The translations under genes and the position numbers were made by a program. Shown one piece after another: positions 1 through 16,434 of a stretch of 64,000 bases of DNA; the first letter of the stretch is position 1; the number at the start of each line of letters is the position of its first letter. This stretch comes from Sepiola atlantica (taxonomy: Eukaryota > Mollusca > Cephalopoda > Sepiida > Sepiolidae): assembly GCA_963556195.1 (NCBI GenBank), contig OY744532.1:107500583-107564582 (forward strand), written 5' to 3'. The notes under the pieces are model-generated. The model was not told the DNA's origin. It searched no databases and saw nothing but the letters and a program-made list of their open reading frames with translations.

Positions 1-3000
1 AAACATCAGTTAAATGCCTTGTAAATAAAAATTTAACAAATAAATCACATATGCACATAGATAATAACCTAATAGAGATAGAGACGAAACATCAGTTAAA
101 TGCCTTGTAAATAAAAATTTAACAAATAAATCACATATGCACATAGATAATAACCTAATAGAGATAGAGACGAAACATCAGTTAAATGCCTTGTAAATAA
201 AAATTTAACAAATAAATCACATATGCACATAGATAACCTAATAGAGATAGAGACGAAACATCAGTTAAATGCCTTGTAAATAAAAATTTAACAAATAAAT
301 CACATATGCACATAGATAATAACCTAATAGAGATAGAGACGAAACATCAGTTAAATGCCTTCTAAATAAAAATTTAACAAATAAATCACATATGCACATA
401 GATAACCTAATAGAGATAGAGACGAAACATCAGTTAAATGCCTTGTAAATAAAAATTTAACAAATAAATCACATATGCACATAGATAATAACCTAATAGA
501 GATAGAGACGAAACATCAGTTAAATGCCTTCTAAATAAAAATTTAACAAATAAATCACATATGCACATAGATAATAACCTAATAGAGATAGAGACGAAAC
601 ATCAGTTAAATGCCTTGTAAATAAAAATTTAACAAATAAATCACATATGCACATAGATAATAACCTAATAGAGATAGAGACGAAACATCAGTTAAATGCC
701 TTGTAAATAAAAATTTAACAAATAAATCACATATGCACATAGATAATAACCTAATAGAGATAGAGACGAAACATCAGTTAAATGCCTTCTAAATAAAAAT
801 TTAACAAATAAATCACATATGCACATAGATAATAACCTAATAGAGATAGAGACGAAACATCAGTTAAATGCCTTGTAAATAAAAATTTAACAAATAAATC
901 ACATATGCACATAGATAATAACCTAATAGAGATAGAGACGAAACATCAGTTAAATGCCTTGTAAATAAAAATTTAACAAATAAATCACATATGCACATAG
1001 ATAATAACCTAATAGAGATAGAGACGAAACATCAGTTAAATGCCTTGTAAATAAAAATTTAACAAATAAATCACATATGCACATAGATAATAACCTAATA
1101 GAGATAGAGACGAAACATCAGTTAAATGCCTTCTAAATAAAAATTTAACAAATAAATCACATATGCACATAGATAATAACCTAATAGAGATAGAGACGAA
1201 ACATCAGTTAAATGCCTTGTAAATAAAAATTTAACAAATAAATCACATATGCACATAGATAATAACCTAATAGAGATAGAGACGAAACATCAGTTAAATG
1301 CCTTCTAAATAAAAATTTAACAAATAAATCACATATGCACATAGATAATAACCTAATAGAGATAGAGACGAAACATCAGTTAAATGCCTTCTAAATAAAA
1401 ATTTAACAAATAAATCACATATGCACATAGATAATAACCTAATAGAGATAGAGACGAAAAATCAGTTAAATGCCTTCTAAATAAAAATTTAACAAATAAA
1501 TCACATATGCACATAGATAATAACCTAATAGAGATAGAGACGAAACATCAGTTAAATGCCTTCTAAATAAAAATTTAACAAATAAATCACATATGCACAT
1601 AGATAATAACCTAATAGAGATAGAGACGAAAAATCAGTTAAATGCCTTGTAAATAAAAATTTAACAAATAAATCACATATGCACATAGATAATAACCTAA
1701 TAGAGATAGAGACGAAACATCAGTTAAATGCCTTGTAAATAAAAATTTAACAAATAAATCACATATACACATAGATAATAACCTAATAGAGATAGAGACG
1801 AAACATCAGTTAAATGCCTTGTAAATAAAAATTTAACAAATAAATCACATATGCACATAGATAATAACCTAATAGAGATAGAGACGAAACATCAGTTAAA
1901 TGCCTTGTAAATAAAAATTTAACAAATAAATCACATATGCACATAGATAATAACCTAATAGAGATAGAGACGAAACATCAGTTAAATGCCTTGTAAATAA
2001 AAATTTAACAAATAAATCACATATGCACATAGATAACCTAATAGAGATAGAGACGAAACATCAGTTAAATGCCTTGTAAATAAAAATTTAACAAATAAAT
2101 CACATATGCACATAGATAATAACCTAATAGAGATAGAGACGAAACATCAGTTAAATGCCTTCTAAATAAAAATTTAACAAATAAATCACATATGCACATA
2201 GATAATAACCTGATAGAGATAGAGACGAAAAATCAGTTAAATGCCTTGTAAATAAAAATTTAACAAATAAATCACATATGCACATAGATAATAACCTAAT
2301 AGAGATAGAGACGAAACATCAGTTAAATGCCTTCTAAATAAAAATTTAACAAATAAATCACATATGCACATAGATAATAACCTAATAGAGATAGAGACGA
2401 AACATCAGTTAAATGCCTTGTAAATAAAAATTTAACAAATAAATCACATATGCACATAGATAATAACCTAATAGAGATAGAGACGAAACATCAGTTAAAT
2501 GCCTTCTAAATAAAAATTTAACAAATAAATCACATATGCACATAGATAATAACCTAATAGAGATAGAGACGAAACATCAGTTAAATGCCTTGTAAATAAA
2601 AATTTAACAAATAAATCACATATGCACATAGATAATAACCTGATAGAGATAGAGACGAAAAATCAGTTAAATGCCTTGTAAATAAAAATTTAACAAATAA
2701 ATCACATATGCACATAGATAATAACCTAATAGAGATAGAGACGAAAAATCAGTTAAATGCCTTGTAAATAAAAATTTAACAAATAAATCACATATGCACA
2801 TAGATAATAACCTAATAGAGATAGAGACGAAACATCAGTTAAATGCCTTCTAAATAAAAATTTAACAAATAAATCACATATGCACATAGATAATAACCTG
2901 ATAGAGATAGAGACGAAAAATCAGTTAAATGCCTTGTAAATAAAAATTTAACAAATAAATCACATATGCACATAGATAATAACCTAATAGAGATAGAGAC

Positions 3001-4234
3001 GAAAAATCAGTTAAATGCCTTGTAAATAAAAATTTAACAAATAAATCACATATGCACATAGATAATAACCTAATAGAGATAGAGACGAAACATCAGTTAA
3101 ATGCCTTGTAAATAAAAATTTAACAAATAAATCACATATGCACATAGATAACCTAATAGAGATAGAGACGAAACATCAGTTAAATGCCTTGTAAATAAAA
3201 ATTTAACAAATAAATCACATATGCACATAGATAATAACCTAATAGAGATAGAGACGAAACATCAGTTAAATGCCTTCTAAATAAAAATTTAACAAATAAA
3301 TCACATATGCACATAGATAATAACCTAATAGAGATAGAGACGAAAAATCAGTTAAATGCCTTGTAAATAAAAATTTAACAAATAAATCACATATGCACAT
3401 AGATAATAACCTAATAGAGATAGAGACGAAACATCAGTTAAATGCCTTCTAAATAAAAATTTAACAAATAAATCACATATGCACATAGATAATAACCTAA
3501 TAGAGATAGAGACGAAACATCAGTTAAATGCCTTGTAAATAAAAATTTAACAAATAAATCACATATACACATAGATAATAACCTAATAGAGATAGAGACG
3601 AAACATCAGTTAAATGCCTTGTAAATAAAAATTTAACAAATAAATCACATATGCACATAGATAATAACCTAATAGAGATAGAGACGAAACATCAGTTAAA
3701 TGCCTTCTAAATAAAAATTTAACAAATAAATCACATATGCACATAGATAATAACCTAATAGAGATAGAGACGAAACATCAGTTAAATGCCTTCTAAATAA
3801 AAATTTAACAAATAAATCACATATGCACATAGATAATAACCTAATAGAGATAGAGACGAAACATCAGTTAAATGCCTTGTAAATAAAAATTTAACAAATA
3901 AATCACATATGCACATAGATAATAACCTAATAGAGATAGAGACGAAACATCAGTTAAATGCCTTCTAAATAAAAATTTAACAAATAAATCACATATGCAC
4001 ATAGATAATAACCTAATAGAGATAGAGACGAAACATCAGTTAAATGCCTTGTAAATAAAAATTTAACAAATAAATCACATATGCACATAGATAATAACCT
4101 AATAGAGATAGAGACGAAACATCAGTTAAATGCCTTGTAAATAAAAATTTAACAAATAAATCACATATGCACATAGATAATAACCTAATAGAGATAGAGA
4201 CGAAACATCAGTTAAATGCCTTCTAAATAAAAAT

Positions 4235-6115
4235 TTAACAAATAAATCACATATGCACATAGATAACCTAATAGAGATAGAGACGAAACATCAGTTAAAT
4301 GCCTTGTAAATAAAAATTTCACAAATAAATCACATATGCACATAGATAATAACCTAATGGAGATAGAGACGAAACATCAGTTAAATGCCTTCTAAATAAA
4401 AATTTAACAAATAAATCACATATGCACATAGATAATAACCTAATAGAGATAGAGACGAAAAATCAGTTAAATGCCTTGTAAATAAAAATTTAACAAATAA
4501 ATCACATATGCACATAGATAATAACCTAATAGAGATAGAGACGAAACATCAGTTAAATGCCTTCCAAATAAAAATTTAACAAATAAATCACATATGCACA
4601 TAGATAATAACCTAATAGAGATAGAGACGAAACATCAGTTAAATGCCTTCCAAATAAAAATTTAACAAATAAATCACATATGCACATAGATAATAACCTA
4701 ATAGAGATAGAGACGAAACATCAGTTAAATGCCTTCCAAATAAAAATTTAACAAATAAATCACATATGCACATAGATAATAACCTAATAGAGATAGAGAC
4801 GAAACATCAGTTAAATGCCTTCCAAATAAAAATTTAACAAATAAATCACATATGCACATAGATAATAACCTAATAGAGATAGAGACGAAACATCAGTTAA
4901 ATGCCTTCTAAATAAAAATTTAACAAATAAATCACATATGCACATAGATAACCTAATAGAGATAGAGACGAAACATCAGTTAAATGCCTTGTAAATAAAA
5001 ATTTCACAAATAAATCACATATGCACATAGATAATAACCTAATAGAGATAGAGACGAAACATCAGTTAAATGCCTTCCAAATAAAAATTTAACAAATAAA
5101 TCACATATGCACATAGATAATAACCTAATAGAGATAGAGACGAAACATCAGTTAAATGCCTTCCAAATAAAAATTTAACAAATAAATCACATATGCACAT
5201 AGATAATAACCTAATAGAGATAGAGACGAAACATCAGTTAAATGCCTTCCAAATAAAAATTTAACAAATAAATCACATATGCACATAGATAATAACCTAA
5301 TAGAGATAGAGACGAAACATCAGTTAAATGCCTTCCAAATAAAAATTTAACAAATAAATCACATATGCACATAGATAATAACCTAATAGAGATAGAGACG
5401 AAACATCAGTTAAATGCCTTCTAAATAAAAATTTAACAAATAAATCACATATGCACATAGATAACCTAATAGAGATAGAGACGAAACATCAGTTAAATGC
5501 CTTGTAAATAAAAATTTCACAAATAAATCACATATGCACATAGATAATAACCTAATAGAGATAGAGACGAAACATCAGTTAAATGCCTTGTAAATAAAAA
5601 TTTAACAAATAAATCACATATGCACATAGATAATAACCTAATAGAGATAGAGACGAAACATCAGTTAAATGCCTTCCAAATAAAAATTTAACAAATAAAT
5701 CACATATGCACATAGATAATAACCTAATAGAGATAGAGACGAAACATCAGTTAAATGCCTTCCAAATAAAAATTTAACAAATAAATCACATATGCACATA
5801 GATAATAACCTAATAGAGATAGAGACGAAACATCAGTTAAATGCCTTCCAAATAAAAATTTAACAAATAAATCACATATGCACATAGATAATAACCTAAT
5901 AGAGATAGAGACGAAACATCAGTTAAATGCCTTCTAAATAAAAATTTAACAAATAAATCACATATGCACATAGATAACCTAATAGAGATAGAGACGAAAC
6001 ATCAGTTAAATGCCTTGTAAATAAAAATTTCACAAATAAATCACATATGCACATAGATAATAACCTAATGGAGATAGAGACGAAACATCAGTTAAATGCC
6101 TTCTAAATAAAAATT
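4235..6115. repeat. Higher-order repeat block, 6-mer/8-mer (513/685 bp)
   Basis: Within the satellite, a rare variant with TTTCACAAAT in place of TTTAACAAAT recurs with its C at 4320, 5005, 5518 and 6031. The spacings are 685, 513 and 513 bp. These equal eight and six 86-bp units less one 3-bp deletion (8x86-3 and 6x86-3). Each marked unit follows an 83-bp unit carrying CTTCTAAAT, and runs of CTTCCAAAT units lie between. One more TTTCAC unit occurs alone near 14,069. The block is best read as recent amplification of multi-unit segments. Confidence 0.85.
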
Positions 6116-7899
6116 TAACAAATAAATCACATATGCACATAGATAATAACCTAATAGAGATAGAGACGAAAAATCAGTTAAATGCCTTGTAAATAAAAAT
6201 TTAACAAATAAATCACATATGCACATAGATAATAACCTAATAGAGATAGAGACGAAACATCAGTTAAATGCCTTCCAAATAAAAATTTAACAAATAAATC
6301 ACATATGCACATAGATAATAACCTAATAGAGATAGAGACGAAACATCAGTTAAATGCCTTCTAAATAAAAATTTAACAAATAAATCACATATGCACATAG
6401 ATAATAACCTAATAGAGATAGAGACGAAACATCAGTTAAATGCCTTCTAAATAAAAATTTAACAAATAAATCACATATGCACATAGATAATAACCTAATG
6501 GAGATAGAGACGAAACATCAGTTAAATGCCTTCTAAATAAAAATTTAACAAATAAATCACATATGCACATAGATAATAACCTAATAGAGATAGAGACGAA
6601 AAATCAGTTAAATGCCTTGTAAATAAAAATTTAACAAATAAATCACATATGCACATAGATAATAACCTAATAGAGATAGAGACGAAACATCAGTTAAATG
6701 CCTTCTAAATAAAAATTTAACAAATAAATCACATATGCACATAGATAATAACCTAATAGAGATAGAGACGAAACATCAGTTAAATGCCTTCTAAATAAAA
6801 ATTTAACAAATAAATCACATATGCACATAGATAATAACCTAATAGAGATAGAGACGAAACATCAGTTAAATGCCTTCTAAATAAAAATTTAACAAATAAA
6901 TCACATATGCACATAGATAATAACCTAATAGAGATAGAGACGAAACATCAGTTAAATGCCTTGTAAATAAAAATTTAACAAATAAATCACATATGCACAT
7001 AGATAATAACCTAATAGAGATAGAGACGAAACATCAGTTAAATGCCTTCTAAATAAAAATTTAACAAATAAATCACATATGCACATAGATAACCTAATAG
7101 AGATAGAGACGAAACATCAGTTAAATGCCTTGTAAATAAAAATTTAACAAATAAATCACATATGCACATAGATAACCTAATAGAGATAGAGACGAAACAT
7201 CAGTTAAATGCCTTCTAAATAAAAATTTAACAAATAAATCACATATGCACATAGATAACCTAATAGAGATAGAGACGAAACATCAGTTAAATGCCTTCCA
7301 AATAAAAATTTAACAAATAAATCACATATACACATAGATAACCTAATAGAGATGGAGACGAAACATCAGTTAAATGCCTTCCAAATAAAAATTTAACAAA
7401 TAAACAACATATGCACATAGATAATAACCTAATAGAGATAGAGACGAAACATCAGTTAAATGCCTTCCAAATAAAAATTTAACAAATAAATCACATATGC
7501 ACATAGATAACCTAATAGAGATAGAGACGAAACATCAGTTAAATGCCTTCCAAATAAAAATTTAACAAATAAATCACATATACACATAGATAACCTAATA
7601 GAGATGGAGACGAAACATCAGTTAAATGCCTTCCAAATAAAAATTTAACAAATAAACAACATATGCACATAGATAATAACCTAATAGAGATAGAGACGAA
7701 ACATCAGTTAAATGCCTTCCAAATAAAAATTTAACAAATAAACAACATATGCACATAGATAATAACCTAATAGAGATAGAGACGAAACATCAGTTAAATG
7801 CCTTCCAAATAAAAATTTAACAAATAAATCACATATGCACATAGATAATAACCTAATAGAGATAGAGACGAAACATCAGTTAAATGCCTTGTAAATAAA

Positions 7900-10800
7900 A
7901 ATTTAACAAATAAATCACATATGCACATAGATAATAACCTAATAGAGATAGAGACGAAACATCAGTTAAATGCCTTCTAAATAAAAATTTAACAAATAAA
8001 TCACATATGCACATAGATAACCTAATAGAGATAGAGACGAAACATCAGTTAAATGCCTTCTAAATAAAAATTTAACAAATAAATCACATATGCACATAGA
8101 TAACCTAATAGAGATAGAGACGAAACATCAGTTAAATGCCTTCTAAATAAAAATTTAACAAATAAATCACATATGCACATAGATAACCTAATAGAAATAG
8201 AGACGAAACATCAGTTAAATGCCTTCCAAATAAAAATTTAACAAATAAATCACATATACACATAGATAACCTAATAGAGATGGAGACGAAACATCAGTTA
8301 AATGCCTTCCAAATAAAAATTTAACAAATAAACAACATATGCACATAGATAATAACCTAATAGAGATAGAGACGAAACATCAGTTAAATGCCTTCCAAAT
8401 AAAAATTTAACAAATAAACAACATATGCACATAGATAATAACCTAATAGAGATAGAGACGAAACATCAGTTAAATGCCTTCCAAATAAAAATTTAACAAA
8501 TAAACAACATATGCACATAGATAATAACCTAATAGAGATAGAGACGAAACATCAGTTAAATGCCTTCCAAATAAAAATTTAACAAATAAACAACATATGC
8601 ACATAGATAATAACCTAATAGAGATAGAGACGAAACATCAGTTAAATGCCTTCCAAATAAAAATTTAACAAATAAACAACATATGCACATAGATAATAAC
8701 CTAATAGAGATAGAGACGAAACATCAGTTAAATGCCTTCCAAATAAAAATTTAACAAATAAACAACATATGCACATAGATAATAACCTAATAGAGATAGA
8801 GACGAAACATCAGTTAAATGCCTTCCAAATAAAAATTTAACAAATAAACAACATATGCACATAGATAATAACCTAATAGAGATAGAGACGAAACATCAGT
8901 TAAATGCCTTCCAAATAAAAATTTAACAAATAAACAACATATGCACATAGATAATAACCTAATAGAGATAGAGACGAAACATCAGTTAAATGCCTTCCAA
9001 ATAAAAATTTAACAAATAAATCACATATACACATAGATAACCTAATAGAGATGGAGACGAAACATCAGTTAAATGCCTTCCAAATAAAAATTTAACAAAT
9101 AAACAACATATGCACATAGATAATAACCTAATAGAGATAGAGACGAAACATCAGTTAAATGCCTTCTAAATAAAAATTTAACAAATAAATCACATATGCA
9201 CATAGATAACCTAATAGAGATAGAGACGAAACATCAGTTAAATGCCTTCCAAATAAAAATTTAACAAATAAATCACATATACACATAGATAACCTAATAG
9301 AGATGGAGACGAAACATCAGTTAAATGCCTTCCAAATAAAAATTTAACAAATAAACAACATATGCACATAGATAATAACCTAATAGAGATAGAGACGAAA
9401 CATCAGTTAAATGCCTTCCAAATAAAAATTTAACAAATAAACAACATATGCACATAGATAATAACCTAATAGAGATAGAGACGAAACATCAGTTAAATGC
9501 CTTCCAAATAAAAATTTAACAAATAAACAACATATGCACATAGATAATAACCTAATAGAGATAGAGACGAAACATCAGTTAAATGCCTTCCAAATAAAAA
9601 TTTAACAAATAAACAACATATGCACATAGATAATAACCTAATAGAGATAGAGACGAAACATCAGTTAAATGCCTTCCAAATAAAAATTTAACAAATAAAT
9701 CACATATACACATAGATAACCTAATAGAGATGGAGACGAAACATCAGTTAAATGCCTTCCAAATAAAAATTTAACAAATAAACAACATATGCACATAGAT
9801 AATAACCTAATAGAGATAGAGACGAAACATCAGTTAAATGCCTTCTAAATAAAAATTTAACAAATAAATCACATATGCACATAGATAACCTAATAGAGAT
9901 AGAGACGAAACATCAGTTAAATGCCTTCCAAATAAAAATTTAACAAATAAATCACATATACACATAGATAACCTAATAGAGATGGAGACGAAACATCAGT
10001 TAAATGCCTTCCAAATAAAAATTTAACAAATAAACAACATATGCACATAGATAATAACCTAATAGAGATAGAGACGAAACATCAGTTAAATGCCTTCTAA
10101 ATAAAAATTTAACAAATAAATCACATATACACATAGATAACCTAATAGAGATGGAGACGAAACATCAGTTAAATGCCTTCCAAATAAAAATTTAACAAAT
10201 AAACAACATATGCACATAGATAATAACCTAATAGAGATAGAGACGAAACATCAGTTAAATGCCTTCCAAATAAAAATTTAACAAATAAATCACATATACA
10301 CATAGATAACCTAATAGAGATGGAGACGAAACATCAGTTAAATGCCTTCCAAATAAAAATTTAACAAATAAACAACATATGCACATAGATAACCTAATAG
10401 AGATAGAGACGAAACATCAGTTAAATGCCTTCCAAATAAAAATTTAACAAATAAATCACATATACACATAGATAACCTAATAGAGATGGAGACGAAACAT
10501 CAGTTAAATGCCTTCCAAATAAAAATTTAACAAATAAACAACATATGCACATAGATAATAACCTAATAGAGATAGAGACGAAACATCAGTTAAATGCCTT
10601 CCAAATAAAAATTTAACAAATAAATCACATATACACATAGATAACCTAATAGAGATGGAGACGAAACATCAGTTAAATGCCTTCCAAATAAAAATTTAAC
10701 AAATAAACAACATATGCACATAGATAATAACCTAATAGAGATAGAGACGAAACATCAGTTAAATGCCTTCCAAATAAAAATTTAACAAATAAATCACATA

Positions 10801-11560
10801 TACACATAGATAACCTAATAGAGATGGAGACGAAACATCAGTTAAATGCCTTCCAAATAAAAATTTAACAAATAAACAACATATGCACATAGATAATAAC
10901 CTAATAGAGATAGAGACGAAACATCAGTTAAATGCCTTCCAAATAAAAATTTAACAAATAAATCACATATACACATAGATAACCTAATAGAGATGGAGAC
11001 GAAACATCAGTTAAATGCCTTCCAAATAAAAATTTAACAAATAAACAACATATGCACATAGATAATAACCTAATAGAGATAGAGACGAAACATCAGTTAA
11101 ATGCCTTCCAAATAAAAATTTAACAAATAAATCACATATACACATAGATAACCTAATAGAGATGGAGACGAAACATCAGTTAAATGCCTTCCAAATAAAA
11201 ATTTAACAAATAAACAACATATGCACATAGATAATAACCTAATAGAGATTGAGACGAAAAATCAGTTAAATGCCTTCCAAATAAAAATTTAACAAATAAA
11301 TCACATATACACATAGATAACCTAATAGAGATGGAGACGAAACATCAGTTAAATGCCTTCCAAATAAAAATTTAACAAATAAACAACATATGCACATAGA
11401 TAATAACCTAATAGAGATAGAGACGAAACATCAGTTAAATGCCTTCCAAATAAAAATTTAACAAATAAATCACATATGCACATAGATAACCTAATAGAGA
11501 TAGAGACGAAACATCAGTTAAATGCCTTCCAAATAAAAATTTAACAAATAAATCACATAT
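7900..11560. repeat. Internal satellite duplication, copy 1
   Basis: The order of variant units in this stretch is repeated further right. Positions 7,981, 8,161, 8,281, 9,001, 10,121 and 10,456 correspond to 16,520, 16,700, 16,820, 17,540, 18,660 and 18,995, always with an offset of 8,539. At 11,251 the offset has fallen to 8,201. The difference of 338 bp is exactly two 169-bp dimers, present here and absent from copy 2. The block contains a run of eight or more CAACATATGC units followed by alternating 83/86-bp dimers. Boundaries were judged by eye. Confidence 0.8.
10040..11390. repeat. 169-bp dimeric higher-order repeat
   Basis: Here an 83-bp unit (TCACATATACAC with GATGG) alternates with an 86-bp unit (CAACATATGCAC with GATAG). 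The TCACATATAC marker is seen at 10,121, 10,290, 10,456, 10,625, 10,794 and 10,963. The spacing is 169 bp except for one 166-bp interval where both units are 83 bp. The same alternation appears at about 18,580-19,600 as part of the duplicated copy. The dimer is close to the roughly 170-bp length common among animal satellites. Confidence 0.88.
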
Positions 11561-14500
11561 GCACATAGATAACCTAATAGAGATGGAGACGAAAAATCAG
11601 TTAAATGCCTTCCAAATAAAAATTTAACAAATAAATCACATATGCACATAGATAACCTAATAGAGATAGAGACGAAACATCAGTTAAATGCCTTCCAAAT
11701 AAAAATTTAACAAATAAATCACATATGCACATAGATAACCTAATAGAGATAGAGACGAAACATCAGTTAAATGCCTTCCAAATAAAAATTTAACAAATAA
11801 ATCACATATGCACATAGATAACCTAATAGAGATGGAGACGAAACATCAGTTAAATGCCTTGTAAATAAAAATTTAACAAATAAACAACATATGCACATAG
11901 ATAATAACCTAATAGAGATAGAGACGAAACATCAGTTAAATGCCTTCCAAATAAAAATTTAACAAATAAATCACATATGCACATAGATAACCTAATAGAG
12001 ATAGAGACGAAACATCAGTTAAATGCCTTCCAAATAAAAATTTAACAAATAAATCACATATACACATAGATAACCTAATAGAGATAGAGACGAAACATCA
12101 GTTAAATGCCTTCTAAATAAAAATTTAACAAATAAATCACATATGCACATAGATAACCTAATAGAGATGGAGACGAAACATCAGTTAAATGCCTTGTAAA
12201 TAAAAATTTAACAAATAAACAACATATGCACATAGATAATAACCTAATAGAGATAGAGACGAAACATCAGTTAAATGCCTTCCAAATAAAAATTTAACAA
12301 ATAAATCACATATGCACATAGATAACCTAATAGATATGGAGACGAAACATCAGTTAAATGCCTTGTAAATAAAAATTTAACAAATAAACAACATATGCAC
12401 ATAGATAATAACCTAATAGAGATAGAGACGAAACATCAGTTAAATGCCTTCCAAATAAAAATTACACAAATAAATCACATATGCACATAGATAATAACCT
12501 AATAGAGATAGAGACGAAACATCAGTTAAATGCCTTCCAAATAAAAATTTAACAAATAAATCACATATACACATAGATAACCTAATAGAGATGGAGACGA
12601 AACATCAGTTAAATGCCTTCCAAATAAAAATTTAACAAATAAATCACATATGCACATAGATAACCTAATAGAGATGGAGACGAAACATCAGTTAAATGCC
12701 TTGTAAATAAAAATTTAACAAATAAATCACATATACACATAGATAACCTAATAGAGATGGAGACGAAACATCAGTTAAATGCCTTCCAAATAAAAATTTA
12801 ACAAATAAATCACATATGCACATAGATAACCTAATAGAGATGGAGACGAAACATCAGTTAAATGCCTTGTAAATAAAAATTTAACAAATAAATCACATAT
12901 ACACATAGATAACCTAATAGAGATAGAGACGAAACATCAGTTAAATGCCTTCCAAATAAAAATTTAACAAATAAATCACATATACACATAGATAACCTAA
13001 TAGAGATAGAGACGAAACATCAGTTAAATGCCTTGTAAATAAAAATTTAACAAATAAATCACATATGCACATAGATAACCTAATAGAGATAGAGACGAAA
13101 CATCAGTTAAATGCCTTCCAAATAAAAATTTAACAAATAAATCACATATGCACATAGATAATAACCTAATAGAGATAGAGACGAAACATCAGTTAAATGC
13201 CTTCCAAATAAAAATTTAACAAATAAATCACATATACACATAGATAACCTAATAGAGATAGAGACGAAACATCAGTTAAATGCCTTCCAAATAAAAATTT
13301 AACAAATAAATCACATATGCACATAGATAACCTAATAGAGATAGAGACGAAACATCAGTTAAATGCCTTCCAAATAAAAATTTAACAAATAAATCACATA
13401 TACACATAGATAATAACCTAATAGAGATAGAGACGAAACATCAGTTAAATGCCTTCTAAATAAAAATTTAACAAATAAATCACATATGCACATAGATAAT
13501 AACCTAATAGAGATAGAGACGAAAAATCAGTTAAATGCCTTGTAAATAAAAATTTAACAAATAAATCACATATGCACATAGATAATAACCTAATAGAGAT
13601 AGAGACGAAACATCAGTTTAATGCCTTCTAAATAAAAATTTAACAAATAAATAACATATGCACATAGATAATAACCTAATAGAGATAGAGACGAAACATC
13701 AGTTACATGCCTTGTAAATAAAAATTTAACAAATAAATCACATATGCACATAGATAATAACCTAATAGAGATAGAGACGAAACATCAGTTAAATGCCTTC
13801 TAAATAAAAATTTAACAAATAAATCACATATGCACATAGATAATAACCTAATAGAGATAGAGACGAAACATCAGTTAAATGCCTTGTAAATAAAAATTTA
13901 ACAAATAAATCACATATGCACATAGATAATAACCTAATAGAGATAGAGACGAAACATCAGTTAAATGCCTTCTAAATAAAAATTTAACAAATAAATCACA
14001 TATGCACATAGACAACCTAATAGAGATAGAGACGAAACATCAGTTAAATGCCTTGTAAATAAAAATTTCACAAATAAATCACATATGCACATAGATAATA
14101 ACCTAATGGAGATAGAGACGAAACATCAGTTAAATGCCTTCTAAATAAAAATTTAACAAATAAATCACATATGCACATAGATAATAACCTAATAGAGATA
14201 GAGACGAAAAATCAGTTAAATGCCTTGTAAATAAAAATTTAACAAATAAATCACATATGCACATAGATAATAACCTAATAGAGATAGAGACGAAACATCA
14301 GTTAAATGCCTTCCAAATAAAAATTTAACAAATAAATCACATATGCACATAGATAACCTAATAGAGATAGAGACGAAACATCAGTTAAATGCCTTGTAAA
14401 TAAAAATTTAACAAATAAATCACATATGCACATAGATAATAACCTAATAGAGATAGAGACGAAACATCAGTTAAATGCCTTCTAAATAAAAATTTAACAA

Positions 14501-16434
14501 ATAAATCACATATGCACATAGATAATAACCTAATAGAGATAGAGACGAAAAATCAGTTAAATGCCTTGTAAATAAAAATTTAACAAATAAATCACATATG
14601 CACATAGATAATAACCTAATAGAGATAGAGACGAAACATCAGTTAAATGCCTTCTAAATAAAAATTTAACAAATAAATCACATATGCACATAGATAATAA
14701 CCTAATAGAGATAGAGACGAAACATCAGTTAAATGCCTTGTAAATAAAAATTTAACAAATAAATCACATATGCACATAGATAATAACCTAATAGAGATAG
14801 AGACAAAACATCAGTTAAATGCCTTCTAAATAAAAATTTAACAAATAAATCACATATGCACATAGATAACCTAATAGAGATAGAGACGAAACATCAGTTA
14901 AATGCCTTGTAAATAAAAATTTAACAAATAAATCACATATGCACATAGATAACCTAATAGAGATAGAGACGAAACATCAGTTAAATGCCTTCTAAATAAA
15001 AATTTAACAAATAAATCACATATGCACATAGATAACCTAATAGAGATAGAGACGAAACATCAGTTAAATGCCTTCCAAATAAAAATTTAACAAATAAATC
15101 ACATATACACATAGATAACCTAATAGAGATGGAGACGAAACATCAGTTAAATGCCTTCCAAATAAAAATTTAACAAATAAACAACATATGCACATAGATA
15201 ATAACCTAATAGAGATAGAGACGAAACATCAGTTAAATGCCTTCCAAATAAAAATTTAACAAATAAATCACATATGCACATAGATAACCTAATAGAGATA
15301 GAGACGAAACATCAGTTAAATGCCTTCCAAATAAAAATTTAACAAATAAATCACATATACACATAGATAACCTAATAGAGATGGAGACGAAACATCAGTT
15401 AAATGCCTTCCAAATAAAAATTTAACAAATAAACAACATATGCACATAGATAATAACCTAATAGAGATAGAGACGAAACATCAGTTAAATGCCTTCCAAA
15501 TAAAAATTTAACAAATAAATCACATATGCACATAGATAACCTAATAGAGATAGAGACGAAACATCAGTTAAATGCCTTCCAAATAAAAATTTAACAAATA
15601 AATCACATATACACATAGATAACCTAATAGAGATGGAGACGAAACATCAGTTAAATGCCTTCCAAATAAAAATTTAACAAATAAACAACATATGCACATA
15701 GATAATAACCTAATAGAGATAGAGACGAAACATCAGTTAAATGCCTTCCAAATAAAAATTTAACAAATAAATCACATATGCACATAGATAATAACCTAAT
15801 AGAGATAGAGACGAAACATCAGTTAAATGCCTTGTAAATAAAAATTTAACAAATAAATCACATATGCACATAGATAATAACCTAATAGAGATAGAGACGA
15901 AACATCAGTTAAATGCCTTCTAAATAAAAATTTAACAAATAAATCACATATGCACATAGATAACCTAATAGAGATGGAGACGAAACATCAGTTAAATGCC
16001 TTCCAAATAAAAATTTAACAAATAAACAACATATGCACATAGATAATAACCTAATAGAGATAGAGACGAAACATCAGTTAAATGCCTTCCAAATAAAAAT
16101 TTAACAAATAAATCACATATGCACATAGATAATAACCTAATAGAGATAGAGACGAAACATCAGTTAAATGCCTTGTAAATAAAAATTTAACAAATAAATC
16201 ACATATGCACATAGATAATAACCTAATAGAGATAGAGACGAAACATCAGTTAAATGCCTTCTAAATAAAAATTTAACAAATAAATCACATATACACATAG
16301 ATAACCTAATAGAGATGGAGACGAAACATCAGTTAAATGCCTTCCAAATAAAAATTTAACAAATAAACAACATATGCACATAGATAATAACCTAATAGAG
16401 ATAGAGACGAAACATCAGTTAAATGCCTTCCAAA

